A stretch of 64,000 bases of DNA from Brevibacillus brevis (GTDB lineage Bacteria; Bacillota; Bacilli; Brevibacillales; Brevibacillaceae), in NCBI RefSeq assembly GCF_022026395.1, contig NZ_CP041767.1:560001-624000 (forward strand), read 5' to 3'. This document shows, piece after piece, positions 61,494 through 64,000 of the stretch. Numbering within the stretch: position 1 is the stretch's first letter; each line of letters starts with the position of its first letter. The notes under the pieces are model-generated. The model ran no database searches. It saw only the letters and a list, made by a program, of their open reading frames with translations, and was not told the DNA's origin. A program made the position numbers and the translations under genes.

Positions 61494-62354
61494 ATGAAAA
61501 AGAGGGTTTTTTGGCTTGTCATTTTAGCGCTGTTTGGATATATCGTTTTTCAAAAAATAACAGAAGGACCACCTAATGTTGGCGGACATATCGAAACAGT
61601 GGGAGAGGCTACCGGTGTGGAGTACCAATCGATACAAATAACAAAAGATCAAATTTATCAGGGAGACCTTCTCTTGGTTAATAAAGACTATCCGGTTCAT
61701 GAGGCAGGGGTAAAAAACGATGTGGTTCGGTTGTCTGAGCATGAAGAACTGTTACAAGGCTATACTTTGCTCGACCATAGACTCGAAGTGTCGGAGCGTG
61801 TAGCCAAAGAATTTTTGGAGATGGTCAAAGCTGCGCAACAAGATAACGTGAGTCACTTTATCCTGAACAGCGGTTATCGAGGTAAGGAAGAACAAGAGAA
61901 GCTGTATGAAGAAATGGGGCCAGCGATCGCGATGCCAAGCGGTTATAGCGAACACAATGTAGGTTCCGCGCTGGATATTGGATCGACGCAAATGAAAATG
62001 GAGCACGCCCCTGAAGGCAAGTGGTTAGAAGATCATTCTTGGAAATACGGTTTTATTTTGCGCTACCCAAAGGACAAGGTAGCCATTACAGGAACGGTAT
62101 TCGAGCCTTGGCACTTCCGATATGTCGGTTTGCCGCATAGCGCGATCATGAAGCAGAATAACTTTTCGCTGGAAGAATACCTGGATTACCTACGAGAAAA
62201 AAGAAGTATCTCCGTGACAAACGATGGGAAGATCTACGAAATTAACTACTACCCTGTCGATCAAGAGATGACGATCAAAGTACCGATTTCGAGCAACTAT
62301 GAGATTTCGGGTGACAACATGGGCGGCGTGATTGTGACAAGCTACGTGAACTAA
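61494..62354 (+). CDS. vanY: VanY-like D-Ala-D-Ala carboxypeptidase (membrane-anchored)
   Basis: A 286-residue M15B peptidase. The N-terminal membrane anchor is near residues 5-22, and the zinc site is H154 and D161 of SEHNVGSALD with H207 of EPWHFRYVG; catalytic Glu204 lies in that last motif. VanY enzymes trim the terminal D-Ala from peptidoglycan precursors so that glycopeptides bind less. AAGGAGG precedes the ATG. The VanG-type ligase begins 20 bases downstream, and a vanXY-like gene after it. Confidence 0.87.
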   Translation: MKKRVFWLVILALFGYIVFQKITEGPPNVGGHIETVGEATGVEYQSIQITKDQIYQGDLLLVNKDYPVHEAGVKNDVVRLSEHEELLQGYTLLDHRLEVSERVAKEFLEMVKAAQQDNVSHFILNSGYRGKEEQEKLYEEMGPAIAMPSGYSEHNVGSALDIGSTQMKMEHAPEGKWLEDHSWKYGFILRYPKDKVAITGTVFEPWHFRYVGLPHSAIMKQNNFSLEEYLDYLREKRSISVTNDGKIYEINYYPVDQEMTIKVPISSNYEISGDNMGGVIVTSYVN

Positions 62355-62374
62355 AGAAAGAAGGAGTGAATCTA

Positions 62375-63427
62375 ATGAGGAAATTGACTGTCGCGATTTT
62401 GTTTGGGGGATGCTCCTCGGAGTATGAAGTATCCCTTAAATCTACGAGTTCGGTGCTGGAGAGCTTGTGTTTGGAAAAATACGAGGTGATTTTGTTAGGA
62501 ATTACGAGGGAAGGGCAATGGCTTCGATATACCGGCAACATCGAAAGCATTCGGAATGACAGTTGGCATCAAAGTGAGAAGTGTGTGCCTGCCTTTCTCT
62601 CTCCTTGCAGACAAGTGCGGGGAATTGTTGCACAGGAGAACGGCGCCATGACGGTCACAAAGATTGATGTGGTATTCCCGATTTTACATGGCAAAAACGG
62701 AGAGGATGGAACGGTGCAAGGGCTATTGGAACTCGCTGGAATTCCTTTTGTCGGTTGTCACACGCTATCCTCCGCGATTTGTATGGATAAGGATATCGCC
62801 CACACGCTGGCGGAAAGCTCCGGTATCAAAACGCCAAGATCCGTTACCGTTTATCCAAATACGGACCTTGCAACTGTTCAAGCTGCCACCGAACCACTGG
62901 GATTCCCTTTGTATGTCAAACCGGCAAAGGCAGGGTCCTCCATTGGGATTACGAAAGCATACAGCCCATCAGAATTGTTCTTCGGGATAGAAAACGCCCT
63001 TTTGCATGATGAAAAAGTGGTCATCGAGGAAAACATCGCGGGATTCGAGGTGGGCTGCGCGGTACTCGGAAATCGTGAGGTCATTGTGGGGGAAGTGGAT
63101 GAAATCGAATTGTTCCAAGGCTTCTTCAATTACACAGAAAAGTACTCATTGGAGACTGCCCATATCCATGTCCCAGCAAGAATCGACGACGAACTCGCTC
63201 ATAAAATCAAGCAAACAGCCACCCATCTCTATCAGGTTTTTGGCTGTCGTGGCTTTGCTCGCGTGGATATGTTTGTCACACCAGACGGAGATATTGTGTT
63301 TAACGAAGTGAATACGATCCCGGGCTTTACCTCGAAGAGCAGGTATCCAAGCATGCTGCGTGCTGCGGGGATTTCTTATAGAGAGCTTCTTGATACGTTG
63401 ATTATGCTAGCGTTGGAGGAGGACTAA
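62375..63427 (+). CDS. vanG: D-alanine--D-serine ligase, VanG-like
   Basis: A 350-residue ATP-grasp ligase of the Ddl family. The N-terminus (ILFGGCSSEYEVSL) and LVFPILHGKNGEDGT-type stretch match Ddl enzymes. The ATP-grasp part has KPAKAGSSIGITKAYS, and the C-terminus has FNEVNTIPGFTSKSRYP. The segment EIELFQGFFNYTEKYSLETAHIHVPARID closely resembles VanG, which makes D-Ala-D-Ser, rather than VanA/B D-lactate ligases or housekeeping Ddl. The ATG at 62375 has AAGGAG eight bases upstream. Neighbours support a D-Ser glycopeptide-resistance set; substrate choice still needs an assay. Confidence 0.85.
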   Translation: MRKLTVAILFGGCSSEYEVSLKSTSSVLESLCLEKYEVILLGITREGQWLRYTGNIESIRNDSWHQSEKCVPAFLSPCRQVRGIVAQENGAMTVTKIDVVFPILHGKNGEDGTVQGLLELAGIPFVGCHTLSSAICMDKDIAHTLAESSGIKTPRSVTVYPNTDLATVQAATEPLGFPLYVKPAKAGSSIGITKAYSPSELFFGIENALLHDEKVVIEENIAGFEVGCAVLGNREVIVGEVDEIELFQGFFNYTEKYSLETAHIHVPARIDDELAHKIKQTATHLYQVFGCRGFARVDMFVTPDGDIVFNEVNTIPGFTSKSRYPSMLRAAGISYRELLDTLIMLALEED

Positions 63428-63430
63428 CCG

Positions 63431-64000
63431 ATGACACAATCTCATGTCTTTACGGTTACGTTGAACAGCGACAATCTGCATCACGGCCATCTGATATTGG
63501 TGAATCGCCAGTATCCGATCCGCTGGCAAACAGACGACGGTATCCTGCTGAACTGCATGCGGCTGATTGACGGAGCACACAGCAATATGATGATGGAAAA
63601 CACGGCTGCCCAGATGTTTGCCAAGCTGCTGAAAGCCTGCAACGCAGAGCATACGATTGTGCCGGTCAGTGGTTTTCGCAGCAAGATGGAACAAAAGGAT
63701 ATTTATGATCAATCCCTGCTCGAAAATGGACAGGTGTTTACCAGTCAATATGTAGCGCGCCCGAATGAAAGTGAGCATCAGACAGGGCTTGCGATAGATG
63801 TTGGGGAGAAAAAGGAAGTAATCGATTTTATCTGCCCTTCTTTTCCCGACCATGGCGTATGCCGAATGTTTCGCCAACGTGCCAGTCAATATGGGTTTAT
63901 CAAACGCTACGACAAAGACAAAGAGCAGCTAACAGGGATTTCGGATGAGCCTTGGCATTTTCGGTATGTGGGCTATCCGCATGCTGTTTTGATGGAAAAG
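63431..64000 (+). CDS. vanXY: VanXY-like D,D-dipeptidase/carboxypeptidase (partial, cut by window end)
   Basis: The frame is open to the last base and gives 190 codons. The M15B zinc site is complete: H116 and D123 in SEHQTGLAIDVG, then E173 and H176 in EPWHFRYVG. There is no signal peptide, unlike VanY, which fits the cytoplasmic VanXY type that removes D-Ala-D-Ala dipeptides and D-Ala ends. GGAGGAGG lies about ten bases before the ATG, four bases after the ligase stop. A serine racemase gene (vanT), expected in such a set, would lie beyond the window. Confidence 0.8.
   Translation, partial: MTQSHVFTVTLNSDNLHHGHLILVNRQYPIRWQTDDGILLNCMRLIDGAHSNMMMENTAAQMFAKLLKACNAEHTIVPVSGFRSKMEQKDIYDQSLLENGQVFTSQYVARPNESEHQTGLAIDVGEKKEVIDFICPSFPDHGVCRMFRQRASQYGFIKRYDKDKEQLTGISDEPWHFRYVGYPHAVLMEK

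Noticed and set aside
63407..63889. A 160-codon minus-strand frame at the window end
   Set aside because: It is antisense to the vanXY-like frame, whose zinc-binding motifs are complete and which follows the ligase with a strong ribosome site.

Overview
The window reads as low-to-medium G+C Bacillota DNA (order Bacillales). Gene content and style (strong AAGGAGG ribosome sites, GTG starts, purine riboswitches, BceRS/AB-type module, Gram-positive Pel cluster) fit a Paenibacillaceae member, most likely Brevibacillus; this is inference, since no marker gene is complete. The first 1.65 kb is the 3' tip of a 23S rRNA followed directly by 15 tRNA genes, with no 5S rRNA between them.

1.8-18.3 kb is mostly core metabolism on the plus strand: a MoxR/DUF58/transglutaminase operon; guaA behind a guanine riboswitch; a lone NTF2-fold immunity-like gene on the minus strand; the purine permease pbuG behind a second, variant purine riboswitch; hisS behind an attenuator whose leader peptide carries three consecutive His codons; two tandem M1-family metallopeptidases; and purE-purK-purB behind a PurR-type box, ended by a terminator straight after purB.

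18.3-29.4 kb is accessory: an orphan ECF sigma factor, a Bce-type two-component system with its ABC transporter, guaD, an Lrp-type regulator with paired chromate transporters, a gamma-glutamyltransferase and a small membrane protein. Four long imperfect-hairpin elements (A, B, C, E; about 210-220 bp, both orientations) share short conserved blocks while their stem sequences differ and still pair. A fifth long hairpin (D) of different sequence sits between the Bce histidine kinase and its ABC transporter.

29.5-41.8 kb holds two duplicated CheY-like regulators and then a Gram-positive Pel exopolysaccharide operon: an NDP-sugar epimerase fused to a c-di-GMP receptor PelD, then PelE, a PelA-type deacetylase, PelF and PelG, continuing into CotH-kinase, VTC-domain and DUF4956 genes. 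41.8-44.9 kb (minus strand) has a secreted DUF4832 protein, a BTAD-containing response regulator and a thioredoxin-like protein.

45.2-58.2 kb is a Tad/Flp pilus locus (prepilin peptidase, CpaB, TadZ, TadA, TadB, TadC, Flp pilin), followed by two related VWA lipoproteins that bracket a Pro-Asn pentapeptide-repeat secreted protein, two unknown proteins, a TadE-like and a TadG-like pseudopilin. 58.2-64 kb has a lipoprotein, DUF169, DinB and WYL-regulator genes. It ends in a vanG-type D-Ala-D-Ser set: vanY-like carboxypeptidase, VanG-like ligase and a vanXY-like gene cut by the window edge.

Most notable: the structured repeat family A/B/C/E, the poly-His leader peptide attenuator before an atypical HisRS, the epimerase-PelD fusion with an appended CotH/VTC/DUF4956 module, and the expanded Tad locus with the pentapeptide-repeat protein.
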